Under the pieces are notes generated by a model, which was given only the letters and a program-made list of their open reading frames with translations, was not told the DNA's origin and did not search any database. A program made the translations under genes and the position numbers. DNA of 64,000 bases from Oasisia sp. SBJ-2009 (Eukaryota > Annelida > Polychaeta > Sabellida > Siboglinidae): contig OZ024854.1 of assembly GCA_964017155.1 (NCBI GenBank), forward strand, positions 49,593,567 through 49,657,566, given 5' to 3'. Positions 11,199-44,762 of the stretch are shown piece by piece (position 1 is the stretch's first letter; each line of letters starts with the position of its first letter).

Positions 11199-11360
11199 TT
11201 TCGCAGGGGATACACAGAGAAGCCAAATACTAGAGGCATAGCTAAAGACAGCAAAAAGAAATCAGCAAAAAACAGCCTGGAAAGCCCTACGAAATTTGGT
11301 TATAAATGTGTTTGTTTAAATGCAAGGAGCATAGTAAACAAAAGAAATGAACTAAACATT

Positions 11361-14072
11361 ATGGTAGAAGATATTGACCCTCACATAATAGGTATAACTG
11401 AATCTTGGGCCACCCCCGATATATCAGATGCCGAATTAGGAATGACAGGATATGTAATGTTTAGGAAAGATAGATTAGGAAGAAGGGGAGGCGGAGTTAT
11501 TTTATATATTAAAGAATCCATCCAGGCTTATGAAATAAAATTAGAAAAAGAAGCAGAATGTGAAGCTGTCTGGTGTAACATAGTTACAGGAAACTCAACA
11601 TTAACTGTTGGGTTAGTTTATCGTAGTCCAAACATAAGCATAGAAGATAATGAAAAAATGCACAACGCTATAAAAGAAGTGAGTAAACGGGACTGTATTA
11701 TTATGGGGGATTTTAACCATGGGCATATAAAGTGGACATCTCTACAGAGTCCTGGGAGAGAGGATCAAGAGTTTTTAAATTTAGTACAAGATAGTTTCCT
11801 TTTTCAACATGTGTTAGAACCAACCAGGGACAAGAACGTGTTGGACATAGTTTTGAGCTCACAGAAGGAATTTGTTGATAATGTCAATATATGTGAGCCA
11901 CTGGGATGTAGTGATCATAACCAGATACATTTTATCATCAAAGTAAAAGGAGAACGGAACAGAAAAATACGGTACAGGAAAAATTTTCACAAAGGAAGAT
12001 ATAAGGACATGAGGGAATATTTAGCGAAGATAGACTGGAATAACACACTGAAGAATAAGACAGCAACAGAATGCTGGAATATCTTAAAGAGGGAAATTGA
12101 CTGCGTCGTTGACAAATTTGTCCCCTTGAAAAAACAAGGGAAAAGGTCAAAGAAGAAACACTTATCGAAGGAAGCCATTAGAAAAATCAAGTACAAGCAA
12201 ATGATGTGGAAGACATATAGACATACTGGAAGTGAAGAAGACTATGCCATTTATAAAGAAGCACTTAATCAAGCTACAGCTGAAATTAGAAATTCGAAGA
12301 GAAGCTATGAACAAAAAATAGCTTTCAACATAAAACATGACAGCAAGAGTTTTTATGCGTATGTTCGAAGTAAACAGAAAGTTCAAGATAAGGTCGGGCC
12401 ACTAGAAGGTAGTGATGGAAACATAATAACGGAGGGATTCTTAATGGCAGAAAACCTAAATGAATACTTTAGTTCGGTGTTTACCAGGGAAGATATTAGT
12501 ACATTACCAGTACTAGAGACTAAGTTCGAAGGGAGAGAGTGTGACTATTTAGGACAACTAACTGTAACCCCAAAAATGGTAGCTATGAAAATAAGAGATA
12601 TGAAGGATAATAAATCACCAGGAGTGGATGGGATTCCTCCCAAATTACTACTGGAAATTGTAGAACAAATTAGCATACCCCTTGCAACAGTGTTCAATTT
12701 GGCATTAGAGGAAGGAGTGGTTCCGGTAGAATGGAAAGAAGCAAACATCATACCATTATTTAAAAAAGGATCAAGAAGCAAGTCAGAGAACTATAGACCA
12801 GTGAGTTTAACATCGGTGATTTGTAAACTATTAGAAAGACTAATTAAAGATCACTTGGTTGATTTTCTTGTTAAAAATAAATTGATAAACACATCTCAAC
12901 ATGGGTTTTTAAAAGCGAGGTCATGCTTAACAAATATGTTATGTTTTTTGGAAGATGTCACAAAGTGGGTAGATGAGGGATCACCAGTAGATATAATCTA
13001 CTTGGATTTTAAAAAAGCCTTTGACAAAGTGCCACACCAAAGATTACTACTTAAACTAAAGGCCCATGGCATAGGAAATAGTATGATTAACTGGATAGAA
13101 AAATGGCTTATTGATAGAAGACAAAGAGTAGTAGTTGATGGGGAGGTTTCAAATTGGAAATCTGTTTTGAGTGGAGTACCGCAAGGATCAGTATTGGGAC
13201 CTATTTTATTCTTAATATATATCAATGATTTGGATGTTGACATAACAAGCAAGGTGTTGAAGTTTGCGGACGACACAAAAGTGTTTAGGAAAATAAAAAG
13301 CGATGCAGATAGACAGCATTTACAAGATGATCTAAATAAGTTGATAGAATGGTCTGAGAAATGGCAAATGCTGTTTAACTTTGGAAAGTGTAAGTGCCTC
13401 CACACAGGACATGGGAATGAAAATGCACAATATACAATGGGTGGTACTGTACTAAATACTACTGTAAAGGAAAAGGACTTAGGTTTAACCATTAGTGCTG
13501 ACATGAAGGTATCAGAGCAGTGTGGAATTGCAGCAGCGAAGGCAAACCAAATTCTTGGATTAATTAGGCGAAATATAGTATACAAAGAAAAAGAACTAAT
13601 AATACCGCTTTATAAAACAATAGTTAGGCCTCATTTAGAATATTGTATACAAGCATGGAGGCCATATCGCAAGAAGGATATTGATATGCTAGAAAGAGTA
13701 CAAAGGAGAGCAACAAAAATGATACCAAAACTCAGGAATATTAGTTATGAAATGCGTCTAAAAGAATGTGGTCTAACAACACTAGAAACCAGAAGATTGA
13801 GAGGAGATCAGATTGAGGTTTTTAAAATATTGAATGGGTATGAAAATATTGACAGAAATATTTTTTTCACGGTCAAGGAAGAGAGAAGGACTAGAGGACA
13901 TGGAGTTGCATTAGCAAAGAAGCAGTGTAGACTAGATATTAGAAAATTTTCATTTTCCCAAAGAATAGTAAACGAATGGAACAAATTATCAGCTGATTGT
14001 GTAGGTGCTAGAAGTGTTAATATGTTTAAAAATAAAATTGACATATACCTAAGACGGGCAGGGTATACTTAG
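11361..14072 (+). CDS. LINE ORF2: APE endonuclease and reverse transcriptase
   Basis: The 903-residue frame from the first Met carries an apurinic-type endonuclease: ITESW, GGGVILYIK, YRSP, GDFN (Asp117), LDIVLSS and SDHNQ (184-186). A reverse transcriptase follows, with SPGVDGIPP, YRPVSLTS, motif A LDFKKAFDKVP (Asp549), motif B GVPQGSVLGP and motif C FADD (635-638). A CR1/jockey-like C-terminus carries TRGHG and FSQRIVNEWN. The protein makes target-primed cDNA at nicked DNA. This Met is unlikely to be the true start, because the conserved LNARSIVNKRNEL block that opens the nuclease lies upstream, in frame, and the frame is open back to the ORF1 stop codon. Confidence 0.9.
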   Translation: MVEDIDPHIIGITESWATPDISDAELGMTGYVMFRKDRLGRRGGGVILYIKESIQAYEIKLEKEAECEAVWCNIVTGNSTLTVGLVYRSPNISIEDNEKMHNAIKEVSKRDCIIMGDFNHGHIKWTSLQSPGREDQEFLNLVQDSFLFQHVLEPTRDKNVLDIVLSSQKEFVDNVNICEPLGCSDHNQIHFIIKVKGERNRKIRYRKNFHKGRYKDMREYLAKIDWNNTLKNKTATECWNILKREIDCVVDKFVPLKKQGKRSKKKHLSKEAIRKIKYKQMMWKTYRHTGSEEDYAIYKEALNQATAEIRNSKRSYEQKIAFNIKHDSKSFYAYVRSKQKVQDKVGPLEGSDGNIITEGFLMAENLNEYFSSVFTREDISTLPVLETKFEGRECDYLGQLTVTPKMVAMKIRDMKDNKSPGVDGIPPKLLLEIVEQISIPLATVFNLALEEGVVPVEWKEANIIPLFKKGSRSKSENYRPVSLTSVICKLLERLIKDHLVDFLVKNKLINTSQHGFLKARSCLTNMLCFLEDVTKWVDEGSPVDIIYLDFKKAFDKVPHQRLLLKLKAHGIGNSMINWIEKWLIDRRQRVVVDGEVSNWKSVLSGVPQGSVLGPILFLIYINDLDVDITSKVLKFADDTKVFRKIKSDADRQHLQDDLNKLIEWSEKWQMLFNFGKCKCLHTGHGNENAQYTMGGTVLNTTVKEKDLGLTISADMKVSEQCGIAAAKANQILGLIRRNIVYKEKELIIPLYKTIVRPHLEYCIQAWRPYRKKDIDMLERVQRRATKMIPKLRNISYEMRLKECGLTTLETRRLRGDQIEVFKILNGYENIDRNIFFTVKEERRTRGHGVALAKKQCRLDIRKFSFSQRIVNEWNKLSADCVGARSVNMFKNKIDIYLRRAGYT

Positions 14073-14180
14073 ATAGATAGGTTGGACTCTCGATAAGCCA
14101 AACGGCTTCCTTGTCCACCTGCCATCTAGAGTTGATTCTCTAGGTGGCAATCTTGTTAAATCTAAATCTCACCTAGTGCA

Positions 14181-14905
14181 CTGTGCATTATCTTTAGGGG
14201 CCACATGCACCCTATTGATCTTAATCCTATTAATCGGTCTATATAAAACCGCATATAGCATAGATGCCGATTTATGTAGACCGGAGCAACGCCGGAAGCT
14301 GCATATATTTATTTAGCCTTTTTTGCGGTAGACCATCAAGTCTAGTATCTGATGGTACATGTTTGTACATTGTATTTAACAATTTAGTGAATGCTGTAAA
14401 ATGAGTTGCCGAATACCAACGGCAAGGCCAATATTCGAGGGTTCTATCGGTTCGCAACAAAGACAAAATGCAAGTTTTACATAATAATATAGCATTTTGC
14501 ATCAGTATGAAGCATATCATACACTGAACACGAAACTCCAACCCTTCGTTCAGTATATACCATAAATATAGATTAATAAGAACTTTGACCCTGTACACAT
14601 AACCCGGCACACAATATACTCAAAAATATGCACGGCGCTGGAGAAAACATGCTCAAAATCACTTAAGATGTTGTTCATTTAAAAATTAATTACGCGCAGT
14701 ACTTCACTGTCATTTGAAATGTGTTCACAAGCAATGGTACTGAACAATTCAATTGTGTTAGTTGTTAACTAACACGTCGAATCTTTATGTAGACCAGTTT
14801 TGGTCTACATAAAACAGCGGTCTACATAAGCCGGACCTATATGCATAATCGGTCGACATAAGCTGCCTTTAGGAGTATATATACCTCGGTATATGTATAT
14901 ATATA

Positions 14906-14982
<77 letters not shown>

Positions 14983-15605
14983 TATTACAAATGTAAATAT
15001 TAAATTTGACCATATCGTATATTAATATCATATATCAGTTTATACTAATTAATTAAATTATAATCGATTATAGTCGAATAAGGTCGTAAAATGTATTATT
15101 ATATTAACCAAGTACTACTAAAAAATCCCCAATTTTCAGAAATAATAGTCAAATAATAATATTAATATATATTATTCGCAATGGAATGACAAGCAACGCA
15201 AATAATACGCAAGTAATACAAATTCCCCAATATTACCCAAGAAATAATTTTTAAAAATCCTGAATTTCGCAAATATTAGTCAAATAATAATATTAATATG
15301 GAATGACAAGCAACGCAAATAATAAAAGTAATACAAATAATTCCAAAATTATATATATTACGCAAAAAACGGATGTTCGGCACACTCCAACCGAACTTCA
15401 ACGATTGCAGTAACGGATGTTTCAGCACTTCCACGATTGCAGAAACGGATGTTTCGGCACAATGTGCCGAAACTGTTTTTAGCCGAAACATCTGGCTCCC
15501 GACAGACTGAACAGATTATAACTCACTGACACATGACTGACTTTATATTTAACTGATCCACACAGTGGCATGGAGTGTAACGTGTCAGATGGGACACGTC
15601 ACGCG
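14181..15605. repeat. Repeat-rich stretch with (TA)n and short duplications
   Basis: A long (TA)n run occupies about 14,889-14,979. Inverted and direct copies of GGTCTACATAA cluster near 14,795-14,850. A segment containing GGAATGACAAGCAACGCAAA occurs twice (15,182 and 15,299), and a CGGATGTTTCGGCAC-type motif recurs near 15,370-15,490. No gene is seen. Confidence 0.6.
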
Positions 15606-17196
15606 GTAACGGAGTCACCAAAATTGTGTATTTTCTGTCGTATCTTTTGAACCAAGCAAGCTAGAATAATAAATGAAACAGTTTTATGTATGTCTTGTAT
15701 AGTTCTTTTATTGTAGTAAGTAACTGGGCATTCACCTCCCAGTTTTTTTGTGTAAACAGCTGAAAACTGCCCAGTAACGGAGTCACATAACATTAGCAGG
15801 TGTTTCTAGGGTGAATAAACAAACCATGACAACTTGCTGTTCTCTTCATATAAATACCATTACTGTTTATTGGCATGATAACTAAGATTGTTAACTCTAA
15901 CCTGACCAAGTTTGATGATCTTAACACAAATAAAAAAAATATGGACATATTTCTGAAGGTAACGGAGTCACATTGAGCTATAGTAACGGAGTCACACCTC
16001 CCATGCCTCCTTTCTCTTCAAATAGTGGTAAATACCAGACTACCTGGCGAAAACTCTTAAAGGGATTAAATTTGAACCATTTTTGCAGTACCAGTTACTG
16101 TACCATCACCATAATGATACATATGCAATTATACATCAGTACTGGTTGCCATGTGCCACATGGCTTATGGTGGGTGATAAAAGGGAACCATGCTTGCCAC
16201 ACATTGTCAAACGTCTACTTCCTCTTCCACTCATGATGCTAACTGACCAGTTACCACTGCTTCATGTTCAGTAATAAAATGTCTGACAGAAAGTGCCTGT
16301 TTATTGATTCTGGGATACATGGCTTCCCATCAGAGGATCCTAGCAGATTACAAGTTCAAATAGTAAGCTGGAGCCGGTTTGGGGCTCACAGAGACAAAGA
16401 CTACAGATGTTTACAGGTCCTTAGCCAGTTAGTCTGTCTAATCTGAATGTCAAGACAGGGGAACTAATGTTTGCACTGCTAATGTCCAGAGCCAAACATT
16501 TCTTTTGTTCCTTAAACAGATTACCAACTGGCACCTGACAGTACTAGACTTTAGTACTTAGCATTGTCCTGTGTGAAAATGACACTGACATTTGTTAATA
16601 AATAATCAATTTTCTTTTGAATATCTTGTTGAATTCATGTTTTAAACAAATACAAGGATACACCTGAACTAGTAACTGGAGAACTTGTCAGTTTTAGATG
16701 AATACATTAACTAAATACTAAATGGACAGGAACTAGCCAGTGCCCAGTGGTAATATAAATAATAGAGTTATTCCCACATATTTCCTGGTTAATACCCCTT
16801 TTTCCGGTAATGACCAGGTTATTCCCACTGCCCTGTCTAAGTTTTTCCCGGAAATGTGCCAACCCTGCTTATAATAAAGTATAACAATACAATTATGTTG
16901 TTACCTGCATTTAAAAAGACTGTTCTTAAGTACCATAACTTATAAGCAATCTGCTATTTGTGGAGAGATTCTTGACAGTTGCAGATATGGTAACGCAGTC
17001 ACAGAATGAGTTATGGTAACGGAGTCACAAAAATGGGTAATAAAAAATTCATAATTTTTTTAAGTGTATGAAAAATCTGTTTGGATGACTTTATTACAAG
17101 TCTAAATACGCTTTCTTTTGGAAAGTATCATTACATTTTATTAATTATTTATATGAAAAAAATTACAAGTTTGGTATTTTGTGGTAACGGAGTCAC
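15606..17196 (+). repeat. Seven dispersed copies of GTAACGGAGTCAC
   Basis: The 13-mer starts at 15,606, 15,774, 15,959, 15,983, 16,990 (one mismatch), 17,016 and 17,184, always on the same strand. Spacings are irregular (24 to about 1000 bases). Sequences between the copies are not obviously repeated. The cluster ends about 560 bases before the first BRCT exon of the SLF1 locus. Confidence 0.8.
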
Positions 17197-17768
17197 ATAC
17201 AAAATGTTTGTCCGAGGACATATGTTAGTCCTTAAAAGCACTTTTTGATAAATAGAATTTGTAAATTTAACATCAGATTAGTAAAATATATGTGAAAACA
17301 TATCATAATCTGCAATATGAAGTTTATACATCAACATTTGTTTTGGAAAAACTTTATTTGGAAATGAGCAAATTTGATATCATGAAAAGTTTCGAGTGCC
17401 GCTCCACAAGCACCATATTCAAATGGTCATAACTTTTTCTAGGAGGAGTATTGTAAAAAGACAAACTGTTTCAGAAACTGTGCAATGTAATCTACAATAC
17501 GGGAGTGATTTCCAGGTTCAGTGATAAAGTTCATATTTTGACCCAGATGCTAACCCCTGCTTGACCTGGCCCAGTTGTGGGTCTTGAAGTATGGAGTTAC
17601 AACCAGAAGTTTGATTGTTCTACCATTATCAATTCTCACAATACAGTGAGTGCTGAATGGCTTTCATACTAAAATACAATGTCATAGTGCACCTAATACA
17701 TAACCAAATGTTGTCATATTTTTATTAATATCTTATTTAAATTAATGTTTGTGTTGTAGCCTGACAAA

Positions 17769-20366
<2,598 letters not shown>

Positions 20367-21416
20367 GTGAAACTTAAATCCTCGTCTGAAAATATTTATA
20401 TACGTCAGCTAGTCTAGTACGTATATTGCATTTGTATTCCATTGGCCCAAAGGTATGTGTGTCTGCTATACGGTGTCTGTTGCTAGCTGCCTTATCCTAG
20501 ACACCTTTGAGGATCTGCTTTTCAAATTTTGCTTAGAGTACTGGCAATATGCATGATAAATCTAAATTTGACTGATCATTCTAAAGGTCCCTATGGTCCT
20601 TAAAAGGGTTGTAAGGGAATCTGAGGGCCTCCCAAATAGCTAAATGATCACACAATTTGCCACTTTTCTCTCACTACATTCTCTATGAGCAGTTTGCCTG
20701 TTGCTCTTTTCTCCATTCTTCTCTCACTCTTTCTAGGTCTCTCAATGCAATCCCCCATTGCAATGTCAGTCTTCCTCACCTCCTTTCCCCCTCCATGTTC
20801 TGGGCATCTGCTCTCTGCATCTGGCAGTTTTCAACTCCCATTCTTTCCACATGACCAGCCTATGCCAACCTACTCCTCACCGATTTTTTTCTTAATACGT
20901 TCCTTCACTCCAACCTTCGATTCTTATTACCAGTTGTTTTCGCAAACCTGGACCTTCTGTTGTTTCTCTGTTAATGCCATCATCTCTAGTGCATGCATGT
21001 ATACCCGGGGTAACACATGAACTCGACTTTGCATTGGGTAATTGAAATTTCTTATAGTGAATTTATCAATTGTAATAGGCAGCAATGTTACATTTTGTGA
21101 AGTTACTCGTTAAATGCCAGTGCATCATCATCCATGTTAAGGTAAGAATATATAATTAATGTTTCATCAGAGTACGTGACTATATGTTGGTATAAATTTG
21201 TCATGGTCTTTGTCAGTAGTTTTTGGAGAGTAGCATGAGGAATATGGTGGCTGGCCATAGGCGGATATTATGTATATGTGTTATGGGTTTGTGTTTCTTT
21301 AATGTGTCGTTTCTTACTTTCCAACTTTGACACCTTTGTGAATTATTTTGCTGAACTGCCAGCTACATTGGTTAGTGAACTTGGTTGTCATGTCAATATT
21401 CATTTTAAGCGAGAAT

Positions 21417-21620
21417 TATATATATATATATTATATACATATATATATATATATATACAGCTGCATAAATATATGTATATATTTTTTGTATATACACTAT
21501 GTATATATATAATATATTTATAAAATTATATATACACTGTATTTTATATATATATCACATATATATAATATATTATATACCCCGGTATGTATATTATATT
21601 TACATATACAGTGTATATAA
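21417..21620. repeat. Degenerate (TA)-rich microsatellite
   Basis: Interrupted TA and TATATG runs fill this intronic stretch of the SLF1 locus. Confidence 0.85.
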
Positions 21621-22239
21621 TGCACACACAGTTTGCTTGGTTGACAGATGGCCCCCTCCAATGTAAAATCCTGGCAACGCCACCGAGTCCAAAGGACTTC
21701 AGGGCCTCTTGGCCCATTTTTTATAATCACTAATTTCTTCTTCAACCAACATTCGTTTGGATAATTAATTCTGCCTAGCAGTCTACTTTCTTACAACCAA
21801 ATCCACTATCTAAGACTAAGTTTAATTTCTTCATGCATATCGGCCCTTTTCCCCCATCTTGTAGAGTCAGGAGGCCACACTTTTGAAGTCAGATAGCTAA
21901 CCATGGCAGACATTCGAATTTGATCTGTATCTTTCTGGAGATGTAGTCCTCTCCCTAATAGGCCAGTTTTGTTGTAATTTTTATTCAGCGGTTCGCGATT
22001 ATATGGGTAGTCTGCTTGGCGGTTAATGGTGTATTATCTGCTAGATGGCGACACTGTTTAAGGAAAATAATCCAACAGGCGGCGCCTTTGTAGCACTTCA
22101 GTAGTAACCGACCTTGACCTGAGAAAAGTTGCGGGAGTTTCTTTTAGGTAATTTGTTTAAATTTGTCGTTGACTAAGTTAGCCTCTGCGTAAGATTTTTG
22201 GTGTGTTTGCAATGAAAAATGCCACAGAAAATATAGCGC

Positions 22240-22460
22240 TCTATATGCTGCGGTGACGTTCTTGTTAGTTTTGCCACGTCCCGCGTTTTGACGACAAGGG
22301 CGACGATGCCGTGATGCGTGACGTTACCCGTCACTGCAGTGTATCATGTATGTTTGAAAGAAGGCGTTACGCTAGTACTCGTTAGTAGTTGATGACGTAG
22401 TCGTAGTAAAGACCACAACAATCTGTTCGTCCGCCTTTCCTCGTGCAACGAAAGAGTACC
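22240..22460. promoter_or_regulatory. CpG-dense stretch, possible internal promoter
   Basis: CpG dinucleotides are dense here (TGACGTTC, CCACGTCCCGCG, GGGCGACGATGCCG, GCGTGACGTTACCCG) against an otherwise CpG-poor, AT-rich background. It lies between the two BRCT exon sets, about 2.2 kb before exon A2. It could be a promoter for a separate downstream SLF1 transcript. There is no other support. Confidence 0.2.
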
Positions 22461-23246
22461 CGATAGAAATAGCATTATGCAGGTTGTCTGTGATGATGTT
22501 TAGACAACTTTACTTAGTCTTAGTGTTAAAACTTAAGTCAGCGTAGTTAAGACGTTAACACTAAACTTTAAGATAAGCGAGATGAAATGATGCTTTTTAT
22601 GCAGCGTGGCACCAGACCCAGGGCCAGGGCTGGTAAATGGTAACAGATGACAGTTCGTGTTTTTCTGTGTATAGATACTGGTTTCACTTGGATTTGATTT
22701 ATCAAATATGAATTTCCCAGGGCACATCTGTCACTACCTAGTCCTAGGAGGACAGACCTGCTCAAATTATGTAGGCAATGAAAAAAACACTGTGCGTGTG
22801 GTTTTAAGTGTTTTACTCCCAAACAGTTCATTCATCTGCTGACAGTATTGTGGATTTGAGTTGTTTATGTGCATGCGCAGTCACAGTCGTTAGGCCTACA
22901 TGAATCATCAATGTGTATGCACATCCGTTGGCATTGTTTTAATGCTTGCATTTTCCACTGAAATTAAAGCACTATATATCAGAAATAAAAGGGCACTTAT
23001 CTCTGGTGTCAAGTGAAATATTTCAATCTTCTTCTTCGTCATAGTGTTGTGGTAACTGGGAAACATTCCACAGTTGAAGCAGTATAGCGACTCGCATAAT
23101 ATTGTCACAAAAACTGGGTTTATAAATAAATATTGCAACAATTGTATACTGCAGCGATCCAGAAAACAATGGCGAGCAGTTCCATTTATGCATCATTTCC
23201 CCATCACACCAAGGCGAAATAAAAATTAAATCTCCACCTCCGTAAG

Positions 23247-24043
23247 GGGTAGAACTACCCACAGGTCTGCCAGTCCATACATTAGTAAAGATAAGGGCTG
23301 ACTAGTAAACCTGCCTAATAACTAGTCCTGTTGTCTTGTAAATGTCAGAGTGTCAACCACCTCACCCAATAGTAGTCAATCAAGTGTTTATAGTCACAGT
23401 GACTCTATAACCCTAACCCATCCACAGGCTGGGGGATGTACTTGAATCCCAAGTCATTAAAACATTGATAAATTGTTGCCAGTGAGCAGCTGGCAACCGC
23501 AGCTTCATTTACTGATAAACGAAGAAATGTTTAGGCATGGCCACCAGCTATGAACTTGTCTGGGCATTATTTGTAAGATTAGCAGTTCTCTGATGTCTAT
23601 ATATATAACTTTCTAGTGTGATATTTTATTTCCATTAATACAGTCTGGACAGTCAAGCAATTTTCATAAAACCGTAATGTGAGGTAAATTTCCAGAATTA
23701 TTATGGAACATTCATAATTGTAGGGTGGTACTACTGGTCAATGAATGCAATTGGCATTGTTTTTCAATAGTGCAGTTTTTTTAATACAAATCATACCTTC
23801 ATTTTTTCGTTAATTATTGTTGTTATTTCTGCAGTATTTCTTTGTTACCTTCATGAAAAGTGCATTGTTTTTTTAACTGGGGTTGCAACATATACTTTTT
23901 TAGTTTTAAATCAAATTGTAACGACTTAAATTTTGGTTTTTATATTTTGCTGAACTAGTAAACCTTTTGGCTGACTAGTAAACTTTTGACTTTACTAGTC
24001 CCACTGTGTAATAAAATAAATTCCGAAGTTCTACCCCTGACTG
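23247..24043. mobile_element. Possible inverted-repeat element (GGGGTAGAACT ends)
   Basis: GGGGTAGAACT near the left and AGTTCTACCCC near the right are exact inverted copies. CTGACTAGTAAAC motifs recur inside near both ends. No convincing target duplication was found. Confidence 0.35.
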
Positions 24044-24670
24044 TAATGTCCTGCAAGAAGTTAGTGCCAAATTGGAGGAACTATGTTCAGAGCGACACGA
24101 CACGAGACAGGCATACAAGAGTTTTATTTTATAAAATATCTCCAGCCTTAAAATAACAGCATAAAATCAGTGTCAGTCGGCCAAGCTATCACAACACATC
24201 TACTTGTCACTCAAAATAAAACAATCATGACCTAATCATTCCCATACCAGTAAAGCCTGACACATTCAAATCGTTATTTTCCATGCATAGTTAGTGACTG
24301 GACCTCGTTGGCATTAGGCCATGTGAGGCAGAGAGCATTCACTGCAGCTACATCCCTCACGTCTTCCCTGCAACTTGACACGTCTTGGGATGAGCAGAGT
24401 GCAATGCTCTTAGCCCAGACATATCAAACTATGATAAACTTATAATGTACATGCAGAATAGAAAGTAATATACAGATATTGAGAATCATGTGACCAGCAT
24501 GCCATGGGCATTTTAGCAATGTGTTCTTTTGTTTTGCTTTTAAACTGCCTGTCACTGTCGCTGAAATGAACATGATCCACAGAAATATATATATCAAATT
24601 GTTCTTCCCAATAGCAATATAGATGTAGATTACGATTATAATTGTGATGTTCAAATTTCAGACAGGTGAC

Positions 24671-43476
<18,806 letters not shown>

Positions 43477-44419
43477 CTTTGATGTTTTGGGGCAGTCACT
43501 AATCTTCTGTTTGTGTACATGCAAAGACACAGTTGAATGGATGAAAGTAGTAATCTCAGATTTCACATAATGGTTGTTACTAGGCTAGGAGAATCATGGT
43601 AGTCGTATATTATGTGCACCCTTAATTCATATTTATTTGGGAAAAACTACTGATCATTGTAAGAAGTAATATGATTTTAGGCAGGAATGACGTGTTGCCT
43701 TTTCAACAGGTAAAACTGGATGTAATCAGAATGTAAAACTCACAGTATTAGTTAAGATATTAGTTTTATCATTTATATATATAAATAATATATATATATT
43801 TATATCATTAGTGATTTTTGCAAATTACCTTAGTAACATGGTTGTACAGAACAGTATTAGGGTGTATTCTTGTCAGTACATGTGGTCATTCATTACTACA
43901 GAATGAGTGGAGTGAATGTTCCGCAGCGAACATTGCTATGTGGATTCATGTCATTGTAAGTTACTGCCGAGATCAATGTTCAGGTTATATGCATCTCTAT
44001 CAGGCCATGTTGATGATTGATCATATTAACTGTTTAGACATTTAGTAAAATGCTCTACCAATTATTACTTTAAACGTTTGTGACATTCTAGCTTTATGTG
44101 CTCTGTTTTCTGGTGGACTTCAGGGCATAGTTGATGTTTGATCATCGCTTCAATGTGTTTTATGTACACAAAATATAAACAAGTACATTTTCCACAAATC
44201 AGATGTCTTTTCTCAAATCATTGCTGGTTTGTATCTTTGTGTGATGTCGAGGCTGGCTGTTGTTGTTGTGAGAGACGGTGTTTGTCAAATCTGCAATCAG
44301 TTATGTTGGTTTCTAGCATGATGCATCACACGTCACCAGTACACTGGTGTTTGTGGGTGAACCAGTGATAATGTAGACTTACCAGATGACTGTTTTCAGC
44401 AGTAGTCGGCTGTCATAAA

Positions 44420-44762
44420 GTCGATAAGGTAAAGTAAAGGCAAGTTTTTATATAGCGCAGTATCCAGTCCTCAGGACCGCTCAAAGCGCTTTACACTTTA
44501 CGTCCCTGACAGACCTGTTCACTCAGACACCAGCTCGGCTTCTCTGGGAAGCATCCAGCCATATGCTACAATTAATGCGCGAAGGCTGCTTGTACAAATA
44601 TCCAGCACTGTCTATAGCCAGGTACTCATTTATACAGCTGAGTGAACTGGAGCAATGTAGTGAAAAAACCTCCTCAAGGTTTTCCCACTGAAGCACAGGA
44701 TTCGAACCCGGGTTCTCGTAGTCGAGTCCGAAGCTCTACCTGTGTGCCATTGCGCCCTACAA
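44420..44762 (-). mobile_element. tRNA-derived SINE
   Basis: Read on the minus strand it starts GGCGCAATGGCACACAGGTA (A-box-like) and has a perfect B box GGTTCGAATCC (44,699-44,709). The body includes CAAAGCGCTTTACA-type sequence seen in many animal SINEs. The tail ends near TATATAAAAACTTGCC. It is a retroposon and not a tRNA gene, because no cloverleaf closes. Confidence 0.75.

Larger units (their letters stand above)
10081..14180 (+). mobile_element. Near full-length CR1-like non-LTR retrotransposon
   Basis: Two long frames without internal stops encode ORF1 (zinc-finger-like plus SGNH esterase) and ORF2 (APE endonuclease plus reverse transcriptase). This set is typical of the CR1 group of LINEs. 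After the ORF2 stop the 3' part (AAACGGCTTCCTTGTCCACC and following) resembles CR1-type 3' ends. Both boundaries are approximate and no target duplication was identified. The intact frames point to a recent, possibly active copy. Confidence 0.85.

Noticed and set aside
11186..11200. -1 ribosomal frameshift at TTTAAAC for LINE ORF2
   Set aside because: ORF2 is in the same frame as ORF1, so a -1 shift would leave the ORF2 frame.
44690..44762. tRNA gene
   Set aside because: A and B boxes are present but the arms do not close into a cloverleaf and the sequence continues into a SINE body. A decayed relative lies at 47.6-47.8 kb.
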